Part shown: positions 16,747 through 17,097 of the stretch, one piece after another
Layout: every line of letters starts with the position of its first letter
Position numbering within the stretch: the first letter of the stretch is position 1
DNA from: Erysipelotrichaceae bacterium
GTDB lineage: Bacteria > Bacillota_I > Bacilli_A > Erysipelotrichales > Erysipelotrichaceae
Assembly (NCBI GenBank): GCA_900754715.1
Contig: CAAEDX010000183.1
Span: forward strand, 1-17,097
Direction: 5' to 3'
DNA: 17,097 nucleotides
Notes under the pieces: model-generated
The model's database searches: none
What the model saw: the letters and a program-made list of their open reading frames with translations, nothing else
Told to the model about the DNA's origin: nothing
Translations under genes and position numbers: made by a program

Positions 16747-16763
16747 GCAAGAAAGGATGAGAT

Positions 16764-17097
16764 ATGAAAAATTCTTTGTCGCTTACGATCGAAAATAATG
16801 CCGATCATATCAGTTATGACGCGATATGCAAACAGCTGCTCAGCGAAAAGAGCATCCTTGCCTGGATCATGAAATACTGCGTGAGCGAATGTCAGAAAAT
16901 AGCGGTAGAGGACATTGTTCGATGCATTGAGGCTTCCCCAGGCGTTTCCGTTATTCCGGTATTTCCTGATGAGAAGAACACCACATTGATCAATGGCATG
17001 AATACGGTAAACACCAGCCGTGATGAAGGAACAGTGGTCTTTGACATCCTCTTTGCGGCCATGATCCCTTTGCCGAAGCCGATGCGCCTGATCATCA
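16764..17097 (+). CDS. Rpn/PD-(D/E)XK nuclease family transposase-like protein (5' part)
   Basis: An ORF open from the ATG at 16764 to the window edge: 111 codons visible, 3' end missing. AAAGGATGA stands just before the start. The N-terminus (SLTIENNADHISYDAICKQL, then LLSEKSILAWIMKYCVSE) is one I recognise from the many clostridial PD-(D/E)XK nuclease family transposase, or Rpn-type recombination-promoting nuclease, proteins. GTVVFDILFAA near residues 93-103 would carry the first catalytic aspartate. The ExQ/ExK part of the active site lies beyond the window. Such genes occur in multiple copies per genome and promote RecA-independent recombination in studied cases. The assignment is from remembered family sequence, so it needs a database match. 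Confidence 0.8.
   Translation, partial: MKNSLSLTIENNADHISYDAICKQLLSEKSILAWIMKYCVSECQKIAVEDIVRCIEASPGVSVIPVFPDEKNTTLINGMNTVNTSRDEGTVVFDILFAAMIPLPKPMRLII

Noticed and set aside
1..17097. CRISPR array, rRNA or tRNA genes, prophage or integrase
   Set aside because: No regularly spaced direct repeats, no cloverleaf with a CCA end and no rRNA signature were seen. The only mobile-element-like gene is the partial Rpn-family ORF at the end.

Overview
The window looks like chromosomal DNA of a low-to-moderate G+C Gram-positive anaerobe (Bacillota). An Erysipelotrichaceae-like or clostridial gut bacterium is my best guess. The grounds are a T-box leader before the leucine genes, strong AGGAGG-type ribosome binding sites, sigma-A promoters, compact U-tailed terminators, an old-yellow-enzyme Fe-S flavoenzyme, DegV, a clostridial-type ArsC, an Rpn/PD-(D/E)XK family gene and a wall-anchored giant surface protein. 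The taxonomic placement is inference; no rRNA or tRNA gene is present.

Layout. 1-1227 is the 3' part of an FMN/FAD/[4Fe-4S] enoate-reductase-type oxidoreductase, closed by a strong terminator. 1271-1517 is intergenic and holds a possible 31-codon membrane-peptide ORF on the minus strand. 1518-2660 encodes an unusual fusion of an arginase-fold (ureohydrolase-like) domain with a thioredoxin-coupled-type arsenate reductase (ArsC). It converges on the leucine operon across a shared bidirectional terminator. 2692-7245 (minus) is a complete leuA-leuC-leuD-leuB operon, tightly packed. A sigma-A promoter drives it through a leucine-specific T-box riboswitch (CTC specifier, UGGU bulge). It supplies the isopropylmalate branch from 2-ketoisovalerate to 2-ketoisocaproate.

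Divergent from it are a DegV fatty-acid-binding protein (7748-8617, own promoter and terminator) and a two-gene unit: a MATE efflux transporter (8713-10050) translationally coupled by an ATGA overlap to a HAD phosphatase of the beta-phosphoglucomutase type (10047-10685). A monocistronic giant gene (10856-16600) follows. It encodes a secreted 1914-residue surface protein with a signal peptide, three repeated lamin-tail-domain plus Ig-like modules, a less recognisable central beta-rich section, a complete calcineurin-like metallophosphoesterase domain, a C-terminal Ig-like domain and a non-canonical (NTG-type) sortase signal. The window ends inside an Rpn/PD-(D/E)XK nuclease-family transposase-like gene (16764 onward).

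Most of the window is ordinary biosynthesis and housekeeping. The items most worth a second look are the arginase-fold/ArsC fusion, the giant lamin-tail phosphoesterase with its atypical sorting signal, the 31-aa ORF and the palindrome between the divergent leu and degV promoters.
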